The notes under the pieces: model-generated
Databases searched by the model: none
Told to the model about the DNA's origin: nothing
Seen by the model: only the letters and a program-made list of their open reading frames with translations
Shown here: in pieces, positions 50,493 to 61,393 of the stretch
Position numbering within the stretch: the first letter of the stretch is position 1
Layout: the number at the start of each line of letters is the position of its first letter
Translations under genes and position numbers: made by a program
Assembly (NCBI GenBank): GCA_030544215.1
Contig: JARZZO010000014.1
Span: 21,955,734 to 22,019,733 of the forward strand
DNA from: Zantedeschia hybrid cultivar
Lineage: Eukaryota > Streptophyta > Magnoliopsida > Alismatales > Araceae
Direction: 5' to 3'
Length of the DNA: 64,000 bases

Positions 50493-51992
50493 GAACCAAC
50501 AGTGCAGGTAGATTGCAGGTATAGACTGCCCTCTGGAGGAACTAATCTGGTGCCCACCCGAACAGGGCATCATACAAATGTTACCATCAGTAATTTATAT
50601 GTAATGCTACAACTAAGCTTGTAATTTTTGTTCCGAATTTTGGTGATGCTAGTCTCACATGGTAAAAGCACTCATTCAGCGCATGTCTCCTGAAGGCATC
50701 TTCATTCTATTTTTGACGGATATTGTTTTCTAGAACTTGATATTACTTTCATTATGCTATTATTTAGCTCCCTCTTACTGGCTCCAAATTCTCTAATGCC
50801 AAGGATTTAGGTGTCTTAAACCATTCTTTCCTCAATTCTAAATGAGATGCTAAAATAGTCTTGTGTTTGGTCTTCAAATCTTTTTTGTATGTTAAGAGCA
50901 ACTCTAATTAGAATCCATTTGACGTAGATGCTTGTAATGACAGAGCTGAATCAACAACTAAGGTAAAGCATAGCCTTTAAACCTCAACCGAACGGCATTT
51001 TGTTGCCATCATCATAGGGTAATTACCACAATAGAGCAAGTCATTCAAGTGAAGGTTAATTTATTTTCTTCATGTAAAATACATTCCATCATTTTGTTCA
51101 TACAAAATGATGTTCAGCTCCTATGCTTTCAGTCACATCAACGTGTTGACGTTGTTAGAGGATGGATTTTACGTTTGCCAACTGATCGGTGATAACGTTC
51201 GAACTTCCCTAATTCTATACGAAACACTAGCGACTTGAGAATCCTATCAAGAATGTCCATCCGCATGCTTGTCAATTTGCCTTGGAAACAGACAACACTT
51301 TGGGAACACCTCAGGTCCATTTGATTATACGTCAAGTATATTACGTGAAAAAACTTTCTTGAAAAATGTAGCACAATGGCTGAAATCTGAAATTTTAATT
51401 TGTTCACCCCACTCTTCTTGATCTTGGCATCCACAAGATGAGACCGAAGATATATATATATATATACTTGTCCAAAGTGGTCGAAAATATTTTCATTAGA
51501 ATAAACTATCAAATTTTATTTTCATTTTCTTTGTAAATTAATTCCTTAGAAAATCTGTTTACATTTAGCACGATAGCTGAATCGTACAGTTTTGTGAATG
51601 CAAGATTACCTGAGGAACATAGGTTGGGCGCATTCCCCTAACCCAATCTCTAACTCCACAATGCAGGAAAATTAAACTAAAGCAATAGGCGACAGTAGCA
51701 ACATAAGTGACGTTTATTCCATTTGAAACATTAAAACGAATTTTCACAAGTACAGGACGCTTGTGATCCCACTCATGTTTATTAATTTCATGACCCAACT
51801 TGAAAGCCGAGAAAGAGCAGATATATGACGACATGCTAATCTTATCCGCTGTACGTCTTATTCTCTACTGTGGAATTTTATTTAGATCTCATCGATTTAA
51901 CTTATCCCTTAGGCCTTTGGCACACCGATATACGCAGCAGTAGTGTGCATGGAGCTGGCATGCTGTTTAATTAGAGCTGTGGAATCTCCAGA
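50493..51992. other. Region between the ERD2-like gene and GASA-A
   Basis: The two genes converge here. It contains the presumed 3' untranslated regions, a short (TA)n run (51452-51465), the second copy of the 49409 fragment (51580-51664), and the start of the GASA-A duplication unit (about 51664). No further gene is seen. Confidence 0.4.
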
Positions 51993-52634
51993 TCAAGGGC
52001 ACTTGTGCCGGCCGCCGTGGGTCTTCATGTTGGCGTAGCAAGGGCAGACGTCCTCGTTGCCCGACGTCCCCGGCGGGACGCAGTGGCACCTCTGGCAGCA
52101 GGTGTTGCACGTCCGCATGCACATCTTGTGCTTCCACGACTTGCTGCACCGGTACTCACACCTGGAGTGGCAGTCTTTACGTAGTTGATCACGTGCACAC
52201 AAACATAAACACGCCTTGTTAATTACATGCATGCAGATATCCATGATACCACATGAAGTTGCTCTTAATTAGTAATCATATATACACTTTTACCTATGGC
52301 GTCCGCTGCATAGAAATCCACCTGGAGAACAAAAGAACGTAGTTAGGGTAAAAGAAAATTTTTTATAAAAAAGAAAGTTTCCATGTGGGTATTTCGGAGG
52401 GGAACTCTGATAGACCTATATATGTTATCGAGCTCTCTCATGGTAGGCAATGCCATGGAGGGTATCTTAGAATATTACTCTTCTGTAGGGTCAACGTTTC
52501 ATGGCATGGGAGTGATATAAACTACTGGAGTTGTGGGAGGGAATGAGGTGATCAGCAGAGCCGCAGTGGCTAGATCTCACCTGCAGCAGGAAGAGCACCA
52601 AGAGGACTGCAACCACAGAGATAGCCTTAGCCAT
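51993..52634 (-). CDS. GASA/snakin cysteine-rich secreted peptide, copy A
   Basis: Exons on the minus strand: 52581-52634, 52294-52321, 51993-52174. They have GT-AG introns and fitting phases, total 264 nt (87 aa plus stop). Residues 1-18 (MAKAISVVAVLLVLFLLQ) are a hydrophobic secretion signal. After a short linker (VDFYAADAI) comes the GASA domain of about 60 residues with the 12 conserved Cys in family spacing, including CNTCCQRCHCVPPGTSGNED and the terminal GRHKCP. GASA (gibberellic acid-stimulated in Arabidopsis)/snakin peptides are apoplastic or cell-wall located, often gibberellin-regulated, and act in growth and defence. A TATA-like ctataag lies about 80 bp upstream. A second copy lies 3.4 kb away in the same orientation. 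The small 28-nt middle exon makes automated prediction error-prone. Confidence 0.93.
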
Positions 52635-52713
52635 GGAGATGTATTGATGGGGCCGGGGAAGGAGCAGCTCGAGTTGATCCCCCACCAAGAAGGAACAAGG
52701 AGGGTCTGCCCAA

Positions 52714-52720
52714 CTTATAG
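52714..52720 (-). promoter_or_regulatory. TATA box of GASA-A
   Basis: ctataag on the minus strand, 80 bp before the start codon. It lies in a promoter block (ccaaccacacgaaatc next to it) that is also present before copy B. Confidence 0.6.
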
Positions 52721-52820
52721 AGGTGATTTCGTGTGGTTGGAGCACCCTTTGGGCTGAGTGCCTTGCGGCCTGCCACACACGAAGAACGAACGCGCGCGCA
52801 TGCAGGAACTGCTTGTCCAA

Positions 52821-55076
52821 CGCAGCCAGCCACTCCTTTCATTAGTAACCACAGAATGGAGCGTTTGGAAACCAACAGAAAGCCCTTTTATGGGACTTCT
52901 TCTCCTCCACGAATGACTTCCTAAAACATAGGAACCCATTGGAAACCTTTCTAATTTTGCTTCTACTCCAAATGGAAGGAAAAATCTTGCTTCCCGGCCA
53001 AGGAGAAATTTTTCCTTCGGCAATAGGACTCCTGGCTGTGAGAGTACTGGATTTTCGTCTAAATTAAACCAGAGTCCATGGTTCATTCCATGACCTCCCA
53101 TCAAAATATTTTCCTCTCACCTTTATATCATACCCAACCAGACACGTCATAACAATCAGATGGTACACCCGTGTTTTGTTCCGAATAATTACCCATGTTC
53201 GTCCGTGCGGTGTAGCCCAGTGGGGCTCTCTTGGGACACCCTCCTCCCTGGGGGGAGGAGGTCCAGGGAGGAGGTCGGGTGTTTGCCTCTCGCGGAGGCG
53301 AGTGGGGGCACTGTGGACAGGGATTTTTTTGTTCGTATGAGTATTTTTATGTGATTATTACAGATTTAAATAAAATTAGGTTACAAATTAAGTTTGATTA
53401 TTAATGTCCACTGTTATGCTTAAGTTAGAAAAACATAGTAAAAATCACCATTTTAGTGTTGGGGACAAATTCTAAATAACTACGTGGGAGATATTCCAAA
53501 TAACTAGGACACGGGTATTTATGTCAAAGTTTATGAAGAAGTGTTTTCAACTTTTATGTCTATTTTGTATCGTTAAACTTCTTTTACTTTGAAGAAAGAA
53601 AATAAGTGCTGCTATTCTAAATCACCTCAATTTAGAGGTGCTTTTATGAGAAACACTTCATAGGATGTTTCCAATCCCACCCTTTGTATATCCACATTTT
53701 GGCGATCTGTGCCTTTGGGAGTTATCCATCGGCTAACTCTAGTACGCACGAGCCAAGAACATCAAATAAATGAACGTTTGGATATACACCTCTGAAATAC
53801 ATCGTATTTGTATTAATACTTTCAACTTTTACATATTATTTTACATACCCTTAAAATCTTGACATATTGCCGTTATATTTCTCTGTCAAAATAACGTGAA
53901 CTCTAATTGAATATGCCAATAAGATTATGTAAATATTAAAAACATCTACAGTATGTATGTAAAATTTTAGAGAATTCAGGGGCATGTATATAAAATATCA
54001 GTGAATTTAAGAGTATATATGTAAAATCAAAGGTTTAACTGCAATATGTTTGAGATTTCAAAGATACGAGGAGTTGGAGGTATAAATACAAATACAGTAT
54101 GTTTTCGAGGTATACACATAAAAATCTCACAAATGAATAGTCCGTGTTTCTATTTCTAGGGCCGGAGAACATAACATGAGGCCCACGGTCGCCTAGAGTT
54201 CATGTTCCTGGCTCCTGCGGCTATATCACCAGTTTAATACATAGTAAAATTATATTCTGACATTAAATACATGACTAATGTTGGGTAATTCTAATATCAA
54301 ATTCCTCTACGACATGAGGGCGCTTAAACAATAAGCTGGATAACTTGGGAACTATATGTATGCTTGACTACTTTCTACCCGGAAAATCATTTCTGATATT
54401 ACAAGTTGTGTATTGGCGGAATAAGATCTTCTAAATCTTAACTTCACTATATATTTTAGTTTCTTCTAATAAAAATTTAAAAATATTTTTGTCTTTACTT
54501 AAGATAAAACAGATAGAAATGTTATAAATATGGAAATAATAAAAAAATCTTTTAAATCATATGAGAAGATATTTGAAAGTCTATCAACTTGTTGTCCAAC
54601 AGCTCTCATTCTTATCTTCTCAATGTCAATCATGCATCTACCCAGAAAGGAAAGATGGAGCTTTAAAATGGGTCGGAGCAGAGTAGGTCTCATGATGCTA
54701 AGTATTTTATTAACCACATTATATGTGTCAAAATTTTTGTCGATGTTGGAGAATTCTACAATACGTTATGGGGAAAATTTTTACTTGAAGATCACAAAGA
54801 AGAATATAGAGGATGCCTATTCAACCAAACAGATGTTCACTTCCTCCAAAAATATTATATTAAAGAATTTTCCTCTTTGTACTGACCAAATCTGATCCAT
54901 ATCTGCACTTAGAAGATCTCTATTCAACCAAGAAGATGTTTACTTCCTCTATATATACTTCCTCTATATCACGCTGCTTAATCATGAATTAAATGCACGA
55001 AGTAGTCTCTCTTATTAATGCGACGTATCAAAGTTTCCATGGTATGATGTGTAGAATTATCAATGGTGTCACTCTC
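52821..55076. other. Spacer between the GASA units
   Basis: AT-rich apart from the SINE-like insertion at 53203-53329. No gene is supported. The open frames at 54530-54895 (plus) and 54499-54717 (minus) overlap and lack domains. 54860-54905 (ttttcctctttgtactgacc) weakly recalls the right arm of the 3560 MITE. Confidence 0.35.
53203..53329 (+). mobile_element. SINE-like insertion with box A, oligo-T tail and 7-bp target duplication
   Basis: TGTTCGT occurs at 53196-53202 and again at 53330-53336, directly after a run of T. Between them is a GC-rich 127-bp segment starting with gtgcggtgtagcccagtgg. It contains the box A-like TAGCCCAGTGG (53213-53223) and a weak box B-like ggtcgggtgtttgcc about 50 bp later. 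The composition contrasts sharply with the AT-rich surroundings. Confidence 0.6.
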
Positions 55077-55407
55077 AGGAAAATTAAACTAAAGCAATAG
55101 GCGATTTTAGCAACATAGGTACCGTTTATTCTATTTGAAACATTACGAGTTTTCACCAAGTAGAGGACTCTTGTGATCACCCCAACGTTTATTAATTTTA
55201 TGACCCAACTTGAAATTAAGGCGAAAAAGAGCAGATATATGACGACATAACCCTGCTGATCTTATACGCCGTACGTCTTATTCTCTACTGTGGAAGATCC
55301 CATCGAATTAACGTATCCCTTAGGCCTTTGGGACACCGATATACGCAGCAGTGGCGTGCATGGAGCTGGCATGTTGTCTAGAGCTAGCTGTACGTGGAAT
55401 CTCCAGA

Positions 55408-56027
55408 TCAAGGGCACTTGTGCCGGCCGCCGCGGGTCTTCATGTTGGCGTAGCAGGGGCACACGTCCTCGTTGCCCGAAGTCCCCGGCGGGACGCAGTG
55501 GCACCTCTGACAGCAGGTGTTGCACGCTCGGATGCACATCTTGTTCCTCGAAGCCTTGCTGCACCGGTAATCACACTTGGAGGGGCAGTCTGCAGTTCAC
55601 ATATATACATACAAGCTCACCTTGTTAATTACTTGCAGATATGCTACCACATGAAGCTGCTCTTAGTAACTGCGCGTAAGCACAATGGACTCTTACCTAT
55701 GGCGCCCACTGCATAGAAATCCACCTGGAGAACAAATTAACAAAGTTAATTAAGGGGAAAAGAAAAGGAATAAAGAAAGTCTCCTTGGGTATTCTAAAGG
55801 GGAACTCTATGTTATCGAGCTCTCTCATGGCACGCTTGGCCATGGAGGTGCATCTTAGAATATTACTCATCCTCTAGGGCCAAGATTTCAAGGCAAAGGA
55901 GTGATATAAACTACTGGAGTTTTGGGAGGAATGGAGTGTGAGCAGAAGCACGGTGGGTAAATCTGATCACCTCGAGCAAGAAGAGCAGCAAAAAGAGGAC
56001 TGCAACTGCAGATGTAGCCTTAGCCAT
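55408..56027 (-). CDS. GASA/snakin cysteine-rich secreted peptide, copy B
   Basis: Exons on the minus strand: 55971-56027, 55697-55724, 55408-55589. GT-AG introns, 267 nt in total (88 aa plus stop). The signal segment MAKATSAVAVLFLLLFLLE is followed by VDFYAVGAI and a GASA domain with all 12 Cys. The last 38 residues differ from copy A at one position (Arg for His in MKTRGGRHKCP). The first 22 residues of the domain differ at nine positions (DCPSKCDYRCSKASRNK here). The structure (54/57-, 28- and 182-nt exons) is identical to copy A, confirming a tandem gene duplication. Role as for copy A: a secreted peptide of growth or defence. A copia LTR begins 383 bp upstream of the start codon and might influence expression. 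Confidence 0.93.
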
Positions 56028-56099
56028 GAAGAGATTACGAAGAGGGAAGGAATAGCTCGAGTTCTCAGCACCAAGAAGGAACAAGGAGAGTCTGCCCAC

Positions 56100-56107
56100 C
56101 TTATACA
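56100..56107 (-). promoter_or_regulatory. TATA box of GASA-B
   Basis: tgtataagg-type box on the minus strand, about 75 bp before the start codon, in the same context as for copy A (aaggtgggcagactctcc downstream, ccaaccacacgaaatc upstream). Confidence 0.6.
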
Positions 56108-56227
56108 GGCGATTTCGTGTGGTTGGAGCACTTTTTAGGCTGAGTGCCTTGTGGTGTGACCACCCACGGAGAACGACCGCGCGTGCAGGAAGCGTTTGTC
56201 CAACGTTATACTCCTTACGGGTCGGGA

Positions 56228-56409
56228 AAATGAGATTTTTTTTTAACTTTTTTGTAGTCGGCTCCATCGTATTTTATATGTTTGCATATTCTATTTTTTA
56301 TTGGACAATTCAAAAAGAAATTTAAAAATTTAGAAGCAAACTCTAATTTATTAGGTCAAATCCATCAAGGACATTTTTATTATTCATTGAGGGCACATTT
56401 GTTAATAAT
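56228..56409. mobile_element. Fragment related to the 4295 foldback family, interrupted by copia
   Basis: agtcggctccatcgtatttt, then attggacaattcaaaa, parallels agtgggctccatcatattca, then atcggacgatccaaaa of the element at 4295-4615. The copia element is inserted after 56409, so the two insertions are nested or adjacent. The right half of the foldback is not clearly found after 61394. Confidence 0.45.
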
Positions 56410-56595
56410 TGTTGATGTATATACAGTAGGTCTAGATTTAGTATGCTCTAGATTTAGTATGTACATATTGGTAAGCATGCTGGCCTCTTGCCCTATTATG
56501 GGCCTCTTGCCCTATTATGGGATCTTGTACTTGTATATATCAAGGTTCAATACAATGGAGAAAGTCATGTTTCCTTCAATTCATTATTCGTAACG
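56410..56595 (+). repeat. 5' LTR of the copia element
   Basis: Starts TGTTGATGTATATACAG and ends cgtaacg, where the canonical CA is mutated to CG. Inside are two short tandem duplications: tctagatttagtatg twice and gcctcttgccctattatgg twice. Confidence 0.95.
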
Positions 56596-56607
56596 TGGTA
56601 TCAGAGC
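56596..56607 (+). other. Primer-binding site
   Basis: TGGTATCAGAGC, the standard match to the 3' end of initiator methionine tRNA, directly follows the 5' LTR. Confidence 0.95.
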
Positions 56608-56939
56608 CGAACGTTCGGTTTTGGTTTTCTTGAGCGTCTGCCTTCCGGTCCGCCGTGGTTCTCCCTCTGCGTTCTCCTTAACCCTCTGTCGTTCGTATGC
56701 TGGGGTTTGGCTGGGGGAGGTCTTCATCGTGGCATGTTTTCCAGCGGTGCGTTGCGTCGCCGCTCCTCCTCAGTCGCGGTTGTCGTTCCTAGTCTCCCCA
56801 GGGACTGTTCCCAGCAGGAGGTTCGGCAAGCAGGTATGCAAGGAAGGTTGAGGAGGGATCCGGTCACCCCCTGTGAAGCCCCCCGGTGGATCCGGTGACC
56901 AATCGCTGTTTAAGGTAGTATTCACCTTCTTTGATTGCC

Positions 56940-59900
56940 ATGGATCTTCAATTAAAGGATGCCAATAATTATGCTGTATGGGTTGCTACTGTTCGATCTA
57001 ATCTTCGTACTGCTAAGTTATGGGGATATATTGATGGGACTATTCTGTATCCGGTAGTTGAAATTGAGTCATCGGCATAAAAAAGTACTACTATTTCTTT
57101 TATTCAGGTTTGGAAAGATAATGATGAGGTTGTCATGGGTTATATCTTTCGTTCGGTTGATCCTTCCATTCGTCTGGATCTTTTGGACTTTACTACTTCT
57201 CGAGCACAATGGACTTATCTTGTCAGACGTTATATTCAGTCTAGTGGTGTTCGAGAGTATCAGCTTCGTAGTGAACTTGACAGTATTCGTCAGGGTGAAC
57301 TGTCAATTCAGGAGTTCTTCACTCGTCTTCGACGTATCTGGTCAGAATTAATTGCTATGCATATCTCTGGTCGTATTTCTACGTGTTCTTGCAGTCTTCA
57401 ACGGGATCGACAGCATCTCTATCACTTTCTGATGCGTCTTCGTCCTGAGTACGAGGCACTTCGTGCTCAGCTTCTACATCGATCCCCTCTGCCGAGTCTG
57501 GATGATGCTCTTACTGAGCTTATTGCAGAAGAAACACGACTGCGAGCCCTGGGGATGTCTGGCACTCCATCTGAAACTGTTCTCGCTGCCATATTGCAGT
57601 TTTGCTCATCGGAGCCTTCCAAATTTTCTCCGCTACTTGACACTTCGACGCACTCACGTAGCATGGATTCTTCATCACACCTTGGTGACTCAGTTAGCAC
57701 ACCAGCGAATCTTTTCTGCAAATACTGTCGTAACCGTGGCCACACTATTGATCAATGTCGGAAGCTTCAGCGTCGCCAACGTCAGTCTCGTCCCACTGCT
57801 GCTGTGGCGGAGTCGCCTCCTTCCGTCCCGTCGCCTACAACTCCGTATGGATTACCTTCTCAAGGAAGTTCTCTTGACGTGACGCAACTTGCTGGACAAA
57901 TACAACAGATTCAGCAGCTTCTCCAGACCGCTGGTTTCTTTTCTGAACCTTCCTCTCTGTCTGCCGCCACTGGTACGGTTTCAAACTGGATCTTAGACTC
58001 TGGGGCTTCCCATCACATGACCTCTAATGATTCTATTCTTGTTAATTGTTCTCCTGTTCCACCACACCTCCGGATCCATACTGCAGATGGTACCCCTCTC
58101 TCTGTCTCCAAGTGTGGCTCCATTACTACTGCCTCTGACCACTCTGGTCATCTCACCCTCTCTTCTGTTCTTCATGTTCCTCATCTATCTATGAATCTTG
58201 TTTCTGTTAGTAGCCTAGCTGATTCAGGATATCGTATTGCATTCACTTCCTCTTCTTGTGATGTGCAGGATCTACGTACCGGCCAGAGGATTGGAACATG
58301 TCATAGAAAGGGTGGCCTCTACTGCTTGGACTCATTGCATCTTCCTCGGTTTGCACTTACTGCGTCATCTTCTCCAGGCCGTCCTTCTACTTCTGTCGAT
58401 CTGTGGCATCGTCGCTTGGGTCATCCATCTGCAGCTCGTCTTCGATCTCTTTTTCAGTCTGGTGTCTTAGGTCCTAACCCATCATTTTCTTTGTCTCATT
58501 GTGAAGGTTGTAAATTTGCTAAACATACAGCTCTTCCTTTTTATTCCCATGAGTCTGTCTCCACTCATCCTTTTGATTTAGTACATTCTGATATTTTGGG
58601 TCCTTCTCCTATTCCGTATATGACTGGCTTCTTATATTACGTCAGTTTTGTGGATGATTGTACGCGTTTTAGTTGGTTTACCTACTTCACAAGCGGTCGG
58701 ATCTTCTCTCCATTTATCGTCAGTTCACTGAGATGGTGTCCACACATTTTCATTATCGTATTAAAGTTCTCAGAACTGATGGTGCTCGTGAGTACCTTTC
58801 TTCAGACTTTCGTTCGCTTCTGGCATCCCATGGCACACTTCCTCAGCTCTCCTGCCCTTATACACCTCAACATAATGGTCTTGCTGAACACAAACATCGT
58901 CACATCCTTGACACTTCTCGCACTCTTCTCCTTTGTGCCTCTATGCCCCGTACTTTTTGGGCCGAAGCTGTTCTCACATCCGTGTTTCTCATTAATATCA
59001 CACCATCTTCTGTCCTGTCGGGTGGCACACCTTATGAGCGTCTTTACTCTGCCCCTCCCGACTACGGCCGACTTCGTACTTTTGGTTGTACATGTTTTGT
59101 TCTGTTGCCCTCTCACGAACGCACTAAACTCTCACCTCGAGCTGTTAAGTGTGTCCTCCTTGACTACAGCACAGAGCACCTTAGGTATCGCTGCTATGAT
59201 CATACTGCTCGTCGTCTTCGTATCTCTCGTCATGTCACTTTTCTTGAGCATGTTCCCTTCTTCTCCACTAACTTCTAGGATCTCTCCTTCATGCATGATC
59301 ATGATCCCTCTTCCACTTCCTCTATTGTTCCTGGTCTTCCGGGTCTTCTACCCTCCGCTGACCCTCCCACTTCTACATCTCTATTGGAGCTCGAGCCATC
59401 ATGCTCCTCTATGGCTCCACTGCCCACCTCCCCTCCTGCGTCTCCTATTTCTCCAGTCTCCAGTCACCGTGCTCCCGCCTTGGAAGATTCTTCAGGTTCT
59501 TCAGTTGATGCCGCTCCTGCTCCTACTCCTCCTCTGCCGGTTGTGGATCCTCCTCGACGCTACCCTCAGCGCTCTCACCGCCCTCCTGACAGACTTGGCT
59601 ATGATCCTACTGACTTTCATTACCCTCAGTTTTCCGCCTTTCTTACAGCTATTCACACTCATCAAGAGCCTCAGAGTTTAAGACAGGCTATTCAGTTACC
59701 AGAATGGCGTCAAGCTATGCAGGAGGAGATTCAGGCACTTCAGTAGACCCATACATGGGATCTTGTACCACTTCCTTCTGGTGTCTCTCCTGTCAGTTGT
59801 AAGTGGATATACAAGATCAAGACTAAGGCTGATGGTTCTATCGAGCGTCATAAGGCACGGCTTGTGGCACGTGGTTTCACTCAAGAGTATGGCATTGATT

Positions 59901-61189
59901 ATGAGGAGACTTTTGCACCTGTGGCAAAGATGACTACTGTTCGCACTTTACTTGTTGTTGCCGCAGTTCGTCGTTGGCCTCTCTATCAGTTTGATGTGAA
60001 GAATACTTTTCTCCATGGAGATCTCACAGAAGAGGTCTATATGCAGTCACCTCCTGGTCTTCCCGCTCCGCCTGGTTATGTTTGCCGTCTCCGCAAGGCC
60101 ATTTATGGGCTCAAGCAGGCACCTCGTGCTTGGTTTGAGCGTTTTCGGCGAGCAGTTCTTGAGATTGGTTTTCAGGAGAGCGCTGAAGATTATGCCCTCT
60201 TCGTTCGTGATTCTCCTAATAGCCGCGCCATCCTACTTCTCTATGTAGATGACATGATCATCACTGGCGATGACTCGACTGCCATTGCTTCCCTCAAGTC
60301 TCATCTTCAGCAGCAGTTTGATATGAAGGATTTGGGGTTCCTTCGTTACTTTCTTGATCTTGAGGTTGCATATTCCTCTCGGGGTTACTTACTCTCACAG
60401 CAGAAGTATATTGCAGATATTCTTCAGAGAGCCTCTCTCTCTGACACTCGCTCGATAGACACTCCCATGGAACTACATGTTAAGCTTCGCCCGACTGATG
60501 GTGTTCCTCTGGACGATCCCACGCGCTATCGTCAGCTAGTTGGTGCCCTGGTTTATCTTACTATTTCACGTCCTAACATCGCCCATGATGTGCATGTCTT
60601 GAGTCAGTTTGTCAGTGCGCCTACTTCTGTTCACTATGTTGCTCTTCTTCGAGTACTCCGATACCTGCGTAGCACTATTCGTCGCTCGCTTCTGTTGTCT
60701 TCTACTTCCTCCTTAGAGCTCCGTGCCTACACTGATGCTGATTGGGCTGGGGATCCTACTTATCGCCGCTCTACCACTGGGTTCTGCATTTTCTTGAGTT
60801 CTTCTCTCATCTCCTGGCGGAGCAAGAAACAAGCAGTTGTCTCTCGCTCTAGTACTGAAGCAGAGTATCGTGCTATGGCTGACACATCTGCTGAGGTTAT
60901 TTGGCTCCGACGTCTTCTTCGCGATTTTGGGATTGCTCTTACCACTCCGACTCCTCTCTACTGTGATAATCAGAGTGCTCTTCAGATTGCCAGCAATCCT
61001 GTCTTCCATGAGCGGACGAAGCATATTGAAATTGATTGTCACTTTGTTCCTCAGCACTATCTTTCAGGCGATCTGTCTCTCCCTTATATTTCGACAACCG
61101 CACAATTTGGTGATCTTTTCACGAAATCACAGCCTACTCCACGTTTTCGTACATTGGTTAGCAAACTCTCGGTTCATGATCCACCGTGA
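56940..61189 (+). pseudogene. copia gag-pol polyprotein, broken
   Basis: Gag starts at ATG 56940 and is cut by TAA at 57078-57080. The same frame then runs through Gag, the zinc knuckle CKYCRNRGHTIDQC (about 57717-57760), aspartic protease DSGASHHMTS (about 57996-58025), the pre-integrase region (LWHRRLGHPS) and the HHCC/early integrase core (DILGP, VDDCTRFSW). At about 58670-58685 the coding frame shifts by one base. It continues with the integrase core (DGAREY, TPQHNGLAEHKHRH), TAG at 59276-59278, a Pro/Ser-rich linker, TAG at 59744-59746, reverse transcriptase (YGLKQAPRAW, YVDDM near 60243) and RNase H (YTDADWAG, SSTEAEYRA, CDNQSA), ending at TGA 61187-61189. Three stops and one frame change prevent full-length product. 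Confidence 0.93.
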
Positions 61190-61202
61190 GTTTGAGGGGG
61201 GG
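61190..61202 (+). other. Polypurine tract
   Basis: gtttgaggggggg immediately before the 3' LTR, as expected for plus-strand priming. Confidence 0.85.
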
Positions 61203-61388
61203 TGTTGATGTATATACAGTAGGTCTAGATTTAGTATGCTCTAGATTTAGTATGTACATATTGGTAAGCATGTTGGCCTCTTGTCCTATTATGGGCTTCT
61301 TGCCCTATTATGGGATCTTGTACTTGTATATATCAAGGTTCAATACAATGGAGAAGGTCATGCTTCCTTCAATTCATTATTCGTAACA
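61203..61388 (+). repeat. 3' LTR of the copia element
   Basis: 186 bp, starting TGTTGATG and ending cgtaaca. It carries the same internal duplications as the 5' LTR and six transitional differences from it. Confidence 0.95.
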
Positions 61389-61393
61389 ATAAT

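Larger units (their letters stand above)
51664..52815 (-). repeat. GASA tandem duplication unit A
   Basis: About 1.15 kb. It begins with caggaaaattaaactaaagc, shared with 55077, and ends upstream of the promoter at a shared cgcgcgt/gttggacaa zone. It includes the whole gene, introns, the promoter and about 330 bp of 3' flank. Confidence 0.8.
55077..56210 (-). repeat. GASA tandem duplication unit B
   Basis: The counterpart of unit A, offset by about 3.41 kb. Shared landmarks are aggaaaattaaactaaagca at the distal edge, aggcctttgggacaccgata versus aggcctttggcacaccgata, the gene itself, and tccaaccacacgaaatc at the promoter. Similarity fades at about 56205. Confidence 0.8.
56410..61388 (+). mobile_element. 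Ty1/copia LTR retrotransposon, complete but coding-defective
   Basis: A 4979-bp element with two 186-bp LTRs, a primer-binding site next to the left LTR, a polypurine tract next to the right LTR and a 5-bp target duplication ATAAT (56405-56409, 61389-61393). Domain order gag - protease - integrase - reverse transcriptase - RNase H identifies Ty1/copia. The polyprotein is interrupted at four places, so the copy is not autonomous. LTRs differ at six of 186 positions by eye (all transitions), pointing to a fairly recent insertion: roughly one million years at a grass-like rate, longer at slower monocot rates. The lineage within copia was not determined. Confidence 0.95.

Noticed and set aside
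58802..59116. Antisense frames within the copia element
   Set aside because: Shadows of the integrase coding region.
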